Source of the DNA: Talinum fruticosum
Lineage: Eukaryota > Streptophyta > Magnoliopsida > Caryophyllales > Talinaceae
DNA: 64,000 nucleotides
Reading direction: 5' to 3'
Assembly: GCA_021018815.1 (NCBI GenBank)
Contig: JAITYX010000046.1
Coordinates: forward strand, 620,001-684,000
Part shown: one piece after another, positions 21,560 through 32,308 of the stretch
Layout of the letters: each line of letters begins with the position of its first letter
Numbering within the stretch: position 1 is the first letter of the stretch
Made by a program: the position numbers and the translations under genes
The notes under the pieces: model-generated
Seen by the model: the letters and a program-made list of their open reading frames with translations, nothing else
Told to the model about the DNA's origin: nothing
Database searches by the model: none

Positions 21560-23308
21560 ATGCCTAAAAGAGGAAACCATCCCGACTTCCGGATCTCTTC
21601 TTCCTCCAAAAGCCTCGCACCAAAACGCCGTAAAGCTCAACCCCTCCAAACCCATTGTCACCCAAGCACCTTGCGCTGGACGACAAGTTCTTTCCTACAA
21701 CCAAATTTTCTTGGTTGGCTCACATTCAAACCACCGGAGCATATAACTTCATGTGCTTCAGCGAGTTTATCTATCCCGAACTCGTTTTTGAGTTCTACAC
21801 TCACCTTACCCACTCCGAAAATGTTCTAACCTCCAGGGTTCGTAACATCACCGTTCGCATCAACACCTCTCTCCTCCACCGCTTGTTCAAGGTCTCCTCT
21901 CTCTTCTTAAACAGCAACCCCATTCCGTTCACTGAAGTCGCCGACGACTTCTTTGACAAGTTCGCCAAAGAGTTTCCTGAGTCCCGGAAAAACTTTTCGT
22001 GACTTAGTTGAAGTTGAAGCTCGCTTTACGTGCTTTCTGCTGATGAGAACTTTTTCTCACAGCATTCCAAGCAAGGAGAACCCCAACTCCAAGCACCTCA
22101 AAGCTCTCTTTGACATTCTTAAGGGCTACGAAGTAGACCTCTTCCCTCCATCATTGAGCGAATGGCCGCCGTGCCAGCTCAACTTCAATCAAAGAAGAAC
22201 ACCTCACTTCCTTTTGGTGCTCTTCTCACCCTCGTCTTCAAACAATTCCAAGTTCCTCTCCCCTCGGACCCAAACGCCGTAGTCCGAGGCTGCCGTTGTT
22301 GTCGGCAAGAAGGAATTGCAGGGGTATGGATACCGAGAAACTAACCCCGGTGTCCGGGTTCATAACTCGAACCGAGGCCTCCTCTTCGCCTCGGACTCAT
22401 AAATCAACCCCTCTCTCTCTTCCCTTTCCACTGGTGGTGCTTCCACCTCCGGTGCCTCCAAATCTCTCTCTCGCTCTCTTGTCCCCCATTTTTATGGACA
22501 AGATCGGCTCTGTGTCCTCTGCTTTCCAGGACACACTCCGGTCTTTCAAGCATATCCTCCAACATCCGACCATCAACCAAAAGACCTGGTCAATCCCAAA
22601 TCCGAGAGCGAGTAGTCTCTAGTTCTTGAGATGAGGGCACCGGTGACGGAGCGAAGGAGCTGGTCGAGCTCCTCGAGAGAGAAGGTCCAAGGCGGCTCAG
22701 GACCATGGTGACTCGGACGCGTCCGAAGCGTCTTCGAGCCCAGCTTTGACCTCCTCGGACAACGGGGATGAAGAAGAAGAAGCTGCAGATGCGAAGCGGC
22801 AGACGCCGAGGAGCTCGCGGGCGAGGCAGCTCCATCCGGGCAAGGAGTGGAACACAAAGAAGAAGCAGTGGGAACTGCCGAGCGTCGATCGCTCCACAAG
22901 CTCATGTGGTAGTACTCGACTCGCAGACAGCGCTGCGGTGGGTCGAAGACCTCCCTACTCCCGAGGTCCCAAGGGAAGAACCTCTCGATCCACTCACTCC
23001 GGTCGGCCACTCGTAGCCGAGCCCCGACAATCATACCAGGTTCTCCCTTCGCCACGCTCAAGCACATCGTCAAGATCATACCCGCGACGGCGCACCTCTA
23101 CTCCCTCCGCTACTACATCAACAACCCCTCCTCCCTCGTAGGCGCCATGCACCGTGGCACAATTCCAAAGTCTGCGCAGATTCTTCCTCTCTCGAAAGAT
23201 TTTCTCTCCTCTATTTTGTCCGGACATCTTCCTTGTATTTTTTTTTCGTTGTTTTTGCTTGAAAGGCAAGGGGGAGAAATAGAGTCGAAAACTTGTTGTC
23301 TAGTTTAG
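21560..23308 (+). pseudogene. E2 ORF3 (envelope-like accessory protein)
   Basis: Encodes an estimated 580-residue protein, now frameshifted. N-terminus MPKRGNHPDF; globular region in frame 21655-22002 (TTGAYNFMCFSEFIYPELV, VRINTSLLHRLFKVSSLF), vaguely like the plant-transposon domains that share an ELV-x-EFY pattern. The block KENPNSKHLKALFDILKGY follows a frameshift near 22003. A Ser/Pro-rich linker, a coiled-coil-like charged segment (22620-22900) and the conserved KHIVKIIP (about 23060) come next. The C-terminal hydrophobic run HLPCIFFSLFLLERQ (about 23225-23269) continues as GGEIES through PPT1; stop 23306-23308. Layout suggests a membrane-associated product, unproven. Confidence 0.7.
23268..23279 (+). 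other. Upstream polypurine tract PPT1 (E2), coding for the ORF3 C-terminus
   Basis: AAGGGGGAGAAA, about 320 bases before the terminal tract. In the ORF3 frame it encodes QGGEI. Confidence 0.6.
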
Positions 23309-23589
23309 GGAAAACTTGTTGTCTAGTTTAGGGGAGCTTTCCCTCTCAATCTATGTAATTTTGTTAAGTTCAATGAAGTAATGCTTTCTCTTCTATAACT
23401 TCGTGTTCACAATCATTCCGAGTTAACATTATTTCATTATTTAGCATATTTTCGTTGTATGCTCCGATTGTTTTCGTTATACTCGATACAGTATGTATAC
23501 TTTACTTAATTTCTTTTATGAGCAACTATTCGGAGTCGGATCCTTTTCACTAACAAAGTTTCTATCTATGCATGGAATGCCTTTCATCA

Positions 23590-23600
23590 AAAAGGGGAGA
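23590..23600 (+). other. Terminal polypurine tract (E2)
   Basis: AAAAGGGGAGA directly before the 3' LTR (one T intervenes before TGAAG). Confidence 0.85.
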
Positions 23601-23601
23601 T

Positions 23602-25188
23602 TGAAGACTCGGACACTCGCTCAACGCATTTCGAGTTACATTACATGAATCGGGTATAACCATCTCGTACTTATAGAGTTTTGATTCCAAGGCATTCTCT
23701 GTGTTTTAGAAACTTTTCTGAATGAAATGGTATCTTTTCTAAGTACTACAGACTTGTACTTCATGTGTTTATTGCGCTTCTTTAAGTGACTCGAAAACCG
23801 ATTCTTTGTTCCGAGTCCAAGCATCACTCGGATTTATCGTAGATTGAGTGGACTAGTGTTTCACCTTCTCTCACTCGAAACCGGCTTCGATTATAAACTC
23901 TATTTCATTAGAGTCGGTACCTCTAGTCTATTTCATACTTAGTCTATATCAAGTTATCTCACTCGATATTCTTTACTTATCTTGATCTATCGCTTAGACT
24001 AAGTCGGATGGAATTTTGAGTTATATAATTATTAGACTCGAAAATTCCACTTCTCTTCGACTCGGATAATTAGTTGATTAATTATCATAATTATTTATTA
24101 TCTCGTGTCTAATCTTGGACCAAAGTATTTCATACTTTGAGAACCAAAATTGCTTTACTTTTGTAGGTTATTCAAACGAGGATACACTTTTCAAATCACA
24201 AAAAGTAACCTAGGCTTCAAAACGTCAAATCACCAGCAGACATGGCTTTTCACCTTCTCTCGCTCCAATCCCGTAAGATTGTGTCGTGGCCGCTCTGTTT
24301 CCAAATCTGGAAAACTGGAACGCTAAGCTTAATGGTGGTTTCCACCTTATCTTTCAAGACACCGCCAGTGGTTTTGGGACTTCCAAGAGAGTTTAAACCG
24401 TTGTCCAACGTTCACATTACAATGGATACTTTCTGGGTGACTCGAAAGCTTCTATCAACAGATCACAGAGGACTCTCGGCCGGCAGATGAAGATAACGGC
24501 TACTCGCCTGGTCATCTATAAATAGAAGCCACTTCACAAGACTTGAAGATTGCCGAGCTTATTGTTAATATACGTACTTGTGCAAAGTCTTTGTATTCAT
24601 TCTCAATCTTCTACTTACAACTCCTATTCTCGTAATTCATTACGTTCGAGTTGTAAGGTCTTGTACTCGATTACAAACTCTTTCTTACTTTCTTTGTAAG
24701 GTCCCTTGACTAAGCCGTAAGGGTGAACTCAGCTTAAGTTGTCCCTAGCTATAAGGGTTATCTCAGCTAGGAAGTACTAGATCGGATAAGGGAATTTCGA
24801 GTCTAGGAAAACTTGTAAAGAGTTGTCTAAGGGAGCAACTCGGGTTCGGTCAGTTCACGGTATTTTGTGGACTCAAAATAGTGGATTTGACTTCGTGTGC
24901 TGGATTGACATGGTCCATGGTTTTCTCGCCCCAGGAGGGTTTCCACGTAATCTCTAAGAATTTACTTTCCGAGTTCATTCTAGACTCGGACTCGTCTTAA
25001 AGCATTTGCTTTTCTTGCCATTTCTATCTATTCAATCTTTCCGAGTCTCTACTTTTCTCGGCTCTATTTTGACTCGTAACCGCATTATGTATTTCACCTG
25101 GCAAAAGAGTTTGAATTTCCACAAGATCTCTTCCTCACCCTATTCACCCCCGTCTAGGGTGACTCGAACTCTCCCGAGCAAACCTTCA
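23602..25188 (+). repeat. E2 3' LTR
   Basis: TGAAGACTCGG to AACCTTCA, 1587 bases, near-identical to the 5' LTR except for the duplication noted there. TATA box at 24517-24526. Followed by the TTCTT target duplication. Confidence 0.93.
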
Positions 25189-25193
25189 TTCTT

Positions 25194-26290
25194 GTATTAT
25201 GATCTCTTTGTTTCTTTTCATCCTATTCTTATTATACTCCCGCACTCGATCCCTAATCCTTCACCTTTCACCAATATCAACCTACCCTCGCAAAAGTTCA
25301 TAAAAAGCCTTCTCGAGTCAACAAAAGCCTTCTCGTAGTCACCACCGCCACGCTTCCAGATCCGGTTCAAGACCTAAATTAGCAGGGGGACAACCTGACG
25401 GCGCCGGATCTTCCTTCAACTACGGTTTATTTGATTTCATTATTTGTTTCTTTTAGTATAGTAGAGAAGAGTGTAATCGCTTTTCAATCTCCACGTCGGA
25501 TGTAATATTTTAATTTTCTTTTAGCTTTCTTTTTCTTTTTTTTTGTTTTCTTTATCGCTTCGTTGTCATGCCTTGGTTGTTTTAATTTTTCACTTAATGT
25601 TGTATGCTTGTTTTCAATGCATTACCTAAACTCACGTCTCAAATTACTAAAGGTCGTCTGCATTACCGGCGGAATGGAAGGGCTTATCCATATGTTTCGT
25701 ACCTTCGCCCCGAGTCCGGATTCTTAGTTCTAGACCAATAGAGTAAATTTTAAACCTCTTTCAAGCATAGGTTTCCCATAGATTAGAAGCGTATTTATTT
25801 ATTTTTTTAGTTTATATTCCTAAAGTTGGCTGATGACTCTATTTTCCTATTTTACTTCTTTTAATTCGCTCCTCGGCATTTCGGATCGAAAAATAAGAAT
25901 GAAAGGGATTTCTATTTTTGACAGCCGGGCCATGGACCGAGACTAAGCACCTCAATCATGGCCCATGGCTACTTCGTGAAGCGTACGGCGCTGGCTTTCG
26001 CCGGCGCCGGATCGTCACCGGTGGGACTTTGGTCCAAATCGGTGTTTACACACCGGCTTGGTCCAAAAGCCCTCCGACACAATTAAATTAATTCTAATTT
26101 GTTTTATTTTTAGTTGTAAAATAATATGCCGAGGCTCTTTTGATTTTTGATTATAAAATATGATTTTCAAATATGGGGATGAACCTTTCATTAAGATTAC
26201 TCAATTTTAGTAAATCTAATTTAAAGCGAATTATGAAAAGTTGAATGGCGGTTTTATTAATATTTCTATTTTAGTAATTATTTTGAGAAG
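25194..26290 (+). repeat. Unclassified repeat, copy A (continues 13619-14405)
   Basis: Picks up the LTR-like repeat interrupted by E2. Landmarks shared with copy B (29191-32308) are ttatcgcttcgttgtcatgc, ggcttatccatatgtttc, gagtccggattcttag, gctcctcggcattt and the 26027-26067 hairpin. The word ctgatgactc near 25830 resembles the GGCGACTC words found near primer sites of some plant gypsy elements, a weak hint at a Tat/Ogre-like leader. No coding region seen. Confidence 0.45.
26027..26067. other. Conserved hairpin, copy A
   Basis: TTTGGTCCAAATCGGTGT, a TTAC loop, then ACACCGGCTTGGTCCAAA: two 18-base arms pairing at about 15 positions. Versions recur at 31747-31797 and 26352-26396. Confidence 0.75.
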
Positions 26291-27110
26291 TCCTAGGATA
26301 TTATTTCTTAACCGAAAAATAAAGATTAGGGTTTTCTGCTTTTTCCGTGACGCGCTAGGGCCAAATTGGTGTGAAAACACCGGCTTGGACTCCAGCCAGC
26401 CTACGGACCACCCGGTGCAGGAGGCAACCTATACCTAGTGGTGGCTAGCGCTCGCCGGGGTCGTGGCTGAGATAATCAGCCTCGGTCTCTAGCGTGGCTA
26501 GGCAGATCCGGAACCCTTTTTTCTACTGTTCAATTAGAAATAGCCGGAAACAGATTTAGGAGGAATAAATGAAAAAGGAGTCGCCAATCAGTTTTTAGGA
26601 ATGAAAATCTAACAAAAACAAAAATAAGGTTCGCTATTTCAATCATAGTACAGGAAAACTAAGACTAAAAGAGGCTAAAAAATCACTTCATCGGTTTTTG
26701 AGCTAAGAATCGAGTAAGTAGCGAGGGTACAAAACAAAGGGATATACCCTTCCGTTCCGCCCATCCGATGACGACCATTACTAGTTCGAGTAGTGAATTA
26801 AAATAATTTAGAAAAGAAAGAAAGACACTACATGCTAAGAGAAATTTAAGCAACCAAACATAGTAAAAGAAAGAGATAAAAGCGAAATTAAAGAAAGCGG
26901 TAAAGAAAGTAAAAGCAAAAAGAAAGGAAAGCGAAAAACTAAAAGATTACATCGGGCGGGGAGGAATTAAAAGTGATACATCTCGAATCCATAATATGGA
27001 AAGCGATAAAAGTATAAAAATAAGTAATTAAACCGTTGAAGATTGAATCTAGAATTTAGTGATGCTCGATCCGAATGTCGAATCTAAATCTAGTGATGCG
27101 ATGGTGGTAG
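26291..27110 (-). repeat. Unclassified repeat, copy C, downstream part (inverted)
   Basis: Read on the minus strand it parallels copy A: GGGCGGAACGGAAGGG, TTTTGTACCCTCGC, CCTAAAAACTGATTGGCGACTCC and the hairpin at 26352-26396. It therefore forms an imperfect inverted repeat with copy A centred near 26200-26290. Purine-rich, no coding region. It is interrupted at 27111 by a solo LTR and continues at 28707. Confidence 0.4.
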
Positions 27111-28701
27111 TGAAGGTTTGCTCAAGGAGAGGCTAAGTCACCCTAGAGGGGGTGAATAGGGTGATGAAAGATTTTTCTGAAAAATCAAACTCTTTTGATT
27201 AAAGGACAGACGATGCGATTCCGAGTCTACACTAGGGTCGAAAAGTATGAACTTAGAATGAAGATGCAGATAGAACCGAAGCTTTAAGACAGTCCGAGTC
27301 TAGAATGAACTCGGAAAGTGAAGACACGTGAAAATACGTGGAAACCCTCCTGGGCGAGAAAACCACGGACCGTGATAATCCAAGCACGAAGTCGAATCCA
27401 CTATTTTGAGTCCACAAAATACGATAGATCGGATCGACCCCGAGTTGCTCCCTTAGACAACTCTTAACAAGTTTTTCCTAGACTCGTAAATTCCCTTATC
27501 TCGATCTAGTACTTCCTAGCCGAGATAACCCTTACAGCTAGGGACAACCGAGCTGAGTTAACCCTTACAGCTCGACCAAGGGACCTTACTTAGAGAGTAA
27601 GAAAGAAAGTGTTTGTAACTAAGTACAAGACCTTACAACTCGAATATAATCAATTACAGAGTGGGAGTTGTAAGTAGAAGATTGAGAATGAATACAATGA
27701 CTATTGCTTAAGTAAGTGTATTGACAATATGTTCAAGCAATCTTCAAGTCTTGAGAGTTGGCTTCCTTTTATAGATGCCCAAGCAGCTTAGCCGTTGAGT
27801 CCATCTTCCGACCGGAAGTTCCTTTATGACCGTTGTGAAGGATTTTCCGAGTCACTCAAAAAGTATCCGTTGAGATATGAACGTTGGGCAATGGTTCTTG
27901 ACTCCTTTGGAAGTCCCAAAACCACCGGTGGTGTCTTGAAAGATAAGGTGGAAACCACCGTTTAGCTTGGTCTTGCGGATTTCCAGCTTTGGAAACGGAC
28001 AGCCTCGACACGCTCTTTTGGGGCTAGGTCGGAGGTGGAAAAAGCCTTATCTCGCTAGTGATTTGACGTTTTGAATCCGGTTACTTTTGTAATTCAAAAA
28101 GTGTAGCCTCGTTTGAATATCCTACAAAAGTAAATCAAATTGGTTCTCAAAGTATAAAATACTTTAGTCCAAGATTAGACATAGATAATAATATAATTAA
28201 GATAATTAAGTGACTAATTATCCGAGTCGGAAAAGGAATGGAATTTTCTAAGTCTAATATCCATGAAACTCAAATTTCCATCCGAGTTAGTCTAGGCGAG
28301 AATCAAGTTAAATAAAAGAATATCGAGTGAACAAACTTGATCTAAACTAAGCATGGTTCGGACTAGAAGTGCTGACTATATCGGAATAAAACCCGTAACA
28401 TGAAGTCGACACTGAGTGCGGTTGTGCGAATACTAGTCATCCGAACATGCGATAATTCTAAGTGATGAGAGACTCGGAACCGAGTGAAACAACGTGAGTG
28501 AATATATGTTTTCCGAGTCACGAGAGACAAGCAAAAATACATGAAATAATTGCTATATCACTTAGAGGAAATACTATATCATTCAGAAAAGTTTCTAAGG
28601 TACAGAGAATGACTTGGAATTAAAACTCTATGAGTGAGAAGGTCTTATACCCGATTCCCTTAATAGAACTCGAAATGTGCAGAGTAAAGTATGAGTCTTC
28701 G
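27111..28701 (-). repeat. Solo copia LTR with perfect target duplication GGTAG
   Basis: Minus-strand LTR of the same family, 1591 bases. It starts TGAAGGTTTGCTC (complement of the LTR 3' end) and ends GAGTCTTCG, the complement of the LTR start with its terminal base changed. It is flanked by GGTAG at 27106-27110 and at 28702-28706. No internal sequence remains, so it arose by recombination between the two LTRs of a complete insertion. Confidence 0.9.
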
Positions 28702-28706
28702 GGTAG

Positions 28707-29190
28707 ATTAAAGGGGCCTTTTGTGAGTTTTGAGTGTAGGTAAGTAAAGGAGATGTATGAATGATGGAGTATTAGGTTCGGATGTAGTTGGAATAGGAAA
28801 TAGAATGGGAAGAGGTCGAAAAGGGACCAAGAGATCGAATATAGAATGGAGTATTTGGTAGCTCTTAGGCGAATTTCGGTAGAGTAATAATTAGTGATGA
28901 GCCATTGGGAGAATGAGAGCCAAAGCTCTATATTCATAGGGTGAGTTTAGGTCAAGGAAATTACCTAGGGTTAGCTCGGCCAGCCGTCGAAAAGCAGCAG
29001 CAAAATCGGGCAAGATATTGTGAAGATTGAACCGGATAAAACCGAGATAAAACTTGTTGAACTACATGCTATCCAGGCATACCTAGGCTTTCGTGCCCTA
29101 GCGTGTTTCCAAGGGAATCTCGAAAGCAAAATGTTGCATTTCACTTCAAATTCTAGGGTGACAGAGTGCCAGGCATAGTAGCTTTCCAAA
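28707..29190 (-). repeat. Unclassified repeat, copy C, upstream part
   Basis: Continues the repeat interrupted by the solo LTR. Minus strand includes CCCTATGAATATAGAGC, a weak TATA-like stretch near 28930. Open frames (105 and 72 codons) show no recognisable motifs. Nothing else identifiable. Confidence 0.3.
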
Positions 29191-29495
29191 AATGGAAAGT
29201 TTTAAATTTTGGCGTGTTTCTATTTTTGGAAAGTTTCATTTTCTTTATCGCTTTCATGTATTCCTTTCATATGTTCTTTTATCGCTTCGTTGTCATGCTA
29301 GGGTTGGTTTAAATTTTGAACTTAATGGGCGGAACAGAAAGGCTTATCTATATGTTTCATACCTTCGCCCTCGAGTCCGGATTCTTAGTTCTAGACCGAT
29401 GGATTCAACTTTAATCCTCTTTCAATTTTAGTTTTCCCATACTAAGATTAGAAGCGTATTTATTTATTTTTGTCGGTTTGTATTGCTAAAATTAA
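29191..29495 (+). repeat. Unclassified repeat, copy B, left part
   Basis: Shares with copy A ttatcgcttcgttgtcatgc, ggcttatctatatgtttc, gagtccggattcttag and gattagaagcgtatttattt. It breaks at 29495, where a copia LTR mosaic is inserted, and resumes at 31559 with the next part of the same repeat. Confidence 0.6.
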
Positions 29496-31553
29496 TAAAG
29501 GTTAGCTCTTGTAGAGTCTTGGTCACTCTAGAGAGGGTTAAATACGGTGATGAGGAAATTTTAACAATAATGGATGGGTTAAAGTTTAATCGAATAATCA
29601 AGATAATCCGAGTCTAGATTGGACTCGGAAAAGTATCAACTCGAAATTATGTAGAAACCCTCTTGGGGAAAAAAACCACGGCCAGTGCTAACCCAAGCAC
29701 CAAGTCAAATCCACTATTTTAAATCCATAAAATACAGTAGATCGACTCAACTAGAATTGCTCCTTGGACAATTCCATACAAAGTTTTCCTAGACTCGAAG
29801 TTCCCTTATATGATCTAGTAATTCCTAACCGAGGTAACCTTTACAACTAGGGACAACTTAGCTGAGTTAACCCTTACAGCTCAGTCAAGGGACCTTATTT
29901 AGAGAGTAAGAAAGAGTTTGTGACTCGATTACAAGACTTTACAACTCGGAAAAAGTGTTAAGTACGGACTTGGAGTTGTAAGATGAAGATTGAATGAGTA
30001 TTATACAAAGAGATATAATTTCAGCAATGCGTTCAATAATCTTTAAGTCTTGTGAAGTGGCTTCTATTTATAGGTGACCAAGCAAATTAGCCGTTGTGAC
30101 CATCTTCCGATTAGAAGTCCTCTCGTGACCATTGTAACGGTTCTTCCGAGTCGCTCGTAAAAGATCCATTGAGATGTGAACATTGTGCAATGGCTCTTAA
30201 CTCCTTAGGACGTCCCAATCCACTCGGTGGTGTCCGAAAAAGTAGGGTGGAAACCACCGTTGAGCTTAGCGTTGAAGATTTCTAATTTTGGAAATGGACA
30301 ACCCCGACAGAGTGTCTCGGACCTTAAACAATTCCTTACAGAGGTTTCCTAGACTCGGAACGTTATAACGGCTCTTGACTCATAAGAATTGCTCCCTTAA
30401 ATAATTCCTTACGAGTTTTCCTAGACTTAGAAATTCCCTTATCTAATCTAGTACTTCCTACCTGAGGTAACCTTTACAATTAGGGACAACCGAGCTAAGC
30501 TAACCCTTACGACTTAGTCAAGGGACCGTACTAAAAAGTAAGAAAAGTTTGTAATCGATTACAAGACTTTACAACTCGGAAAATATGAATTATAAGCTAG
30601 GAGTTGTAAGTAGAACATTGAATGAGTATTGTACTAAGAGATATAGTTTCAACAATGTGTTCAAGCAATCTTCAAGTCTTGTGAAGTACCTTCTATTTAT
30701 AGATCACCAAGCGGATTAGCCATTGTACCCGATTTCCGAACAAAAGTCCTCTCGTGATCGTTATAACGGTTCTTCCGAGTCGCTCCGAAAAGATCCGTTG
30801 AGATTTGAACATTATGCAACAACTCTTGGCTCATAAAGCTCGCTCCAGATCACTGCTAATGTCCGAAAAGTAGGGTGGAAACCAACGTTGATCTTAGCAT
30901 TGCAGCTTTTCTAATTTTTGAAACAGACAACCTTGATACAATGTCCGACCCTTATGCAGAAGTAGAAAAGCCTTGTCTGCTGGTGATTGATCGCTTGAAG
31001 CCGGTTACTTTTGTAATTCAAAAGAGAGATAACCTCATTTAGATAACCGACAAAAGTAAACCAATTTTGGTTCTCAAAGTATAAAATACTTTGGTCCAAG
31101 ATTAGGTACGAGATAATAATTTAATTATGGTCATTAAGTGCATAATTATCCGAGTCCTAGAAGAGTGGAATTTTCCGAGTCTAATATTCATTATACTCAA
31201 AAGTATAAAACACTTAGAAAGTTGAATGTAATTCACTTTATCTTAGCATATGAAGTCGAACTTAGTTTGAAAGAGTTAGAGTGAATGTTTGATCATACGA
31301 TAAATCTGAGTGATGTCCGAGTGACTCAAAACCATCGACTGAATTGATGAACAAGAGTGTGCTTTCCGAGTCGATCAAAATCAAATGAAATCATATGCGG
31401 TAGTTTCAGTAACACTCGTAAAAGTTTCTATAACACTTAGAGCAGCTTCTATAACATTCGAATGACTTGTAATCAAAACTTAGAAGGGTTGAAGTTTGTA
31501 CCTGATTCCTTGATCGTACTCAGAATTATATAAATGGAGAATCTGAATCTTCA
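29496..31553 (-). repeat. Mosaic double copia LTR with target duplication ATTAA/ACTAA
   Basis: Minus-strand LTR sequence, 2058 bases instead of about 1.55 kb. It starts TAAAGGTTAGCTC, reaches the middle of the LTR (CCCCGACAGAGTGTC, about 30320), then jumps back through a short scrambled segment (30325-30385) to a second LTR copy from the AATTGCTCCC region to the outer end (GAATCTTCA, 31553). Flanks are ATTAA (29491-29495) and ACTAA (31554-31558). It looks like a solo LTR with a partial internal duplication, probably from unequal recombination. Confidence 0.75.
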
Positions 31554-31558
31554 ACTAA

Positions 31559-32308
31559 CTCGGCAACTCTATTTTTACTTATTTTAATTTGCTCCTCGGC
31601 ATTTCCGATCGAAAAATAACAAAGAAAGGGATTTTTATTTCGACGACTAGGCCATGGACCGAGACTAATCACCTCGGTCATGGCCCATGGCTAGCGCCGT
31701 GAAGCGTACGACACTAGCTCTCACCGACGCCGGACGGTCACAGGGTAGGGCTTTGGTCCAAACTGGTGTTTACACACCGATTTGGTCCAAAAGCCCTACG
31801 ATAGAATTAAATTAATTCTAATTTGTTTTATTTTTAGTTGTAAAACAATTTGTCGAGGCTCTTATAAATATTTCTTGAAATAAAATAATTATTCAAATCG
31901 CCAATCTCCTTTGCTTAATTTATTTTTTTAGATTTTAAAAACCGGAAATCCTAATATGAGATACATCCCCATTTCAAAAAAGTATCACCTTTGAAAATTG
32001 TCTTTATCTTCAAAACAGAGAAACCCCGGCAATTCGTGGGAAGCTCGGTCCCTAAAAAGTCCGATTCCGGTGCTTAACGGACAAGGGTGCGCAGACGGGC
32101 CATGGTTCCTACAGTGGTGACTCGAGCGAGGATATAATATCACTTATTAAGAGGGTGAAACTTGAAAGTTTGAGTTTTGAGTTTTGAGTTTTACTAATGT
32201 GTTTTTCATTAGACATCTTGCATTTAGGCAATCTTGAACATAGTTGTCTTTTTTAATTTCAAACCTTAGGCTTTGCTTTTTAAAAAGAATTTTCAATGAG
32301 ATCGAACT
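31559..32308 (+). repeat. Unclassified repeat, copy B, right part with possible primer-site region
   Basis: Continues copy B: gctcctcggcatttccgatcg, gccatggaccgagacta, the hairpin at 31747-31797, and ggttcctacagtggtgactcg near 32112-32130, which resembles the GGTGACTC words near primer sites of some plant gypsy elements. No protein motif. It is broken at 32309 by a gypsy-like LTR. Confidence 0.45.
31747..31797. other. Conserved hairpin, copy B
   Basis: AGGGCTTTGGTCCAAACTGG... and ...CCGATTTGGTCCAAAAGCCCT form arms of about 23 bases around a TTAC loop, slightly longer than in copy A. Confidence 0.75.

Larger units (their letters stand above)
14406..25188 (+). mobile_element. E2: structurally complete copia (Sirevirus-like) element
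   Basis: Two LTRs (14406-16107 and 23602-25188), a Met-tRNA primer site, gag, pol (protease, integrase, RT, RNase H), a pol-ORF3 spacer with TATA box, ORF3, two polypurine tracts, and a perfect five-base target duplication TTCTT at 14401-14405 and 25189-25193. Total 10,783 bases. The two LTRs look very similar by eye apart from a 122-base duplication in the 5' copy, so insertion is probably fairly recent. All genes nonetheless carry stops and frameshifts, and about 0.2-0.3 kb between RT and RNase H is deleted (near 20475). Confidence 0.93.

Noticed and set aside
22573..23079. 168-codon minus-strand frame opposite ORF3 of E2
   Set aside because: Antisense to the GC-rich ORF3 middle; no motif, and no counterpart frame in E3 at the same place with the same sequence.
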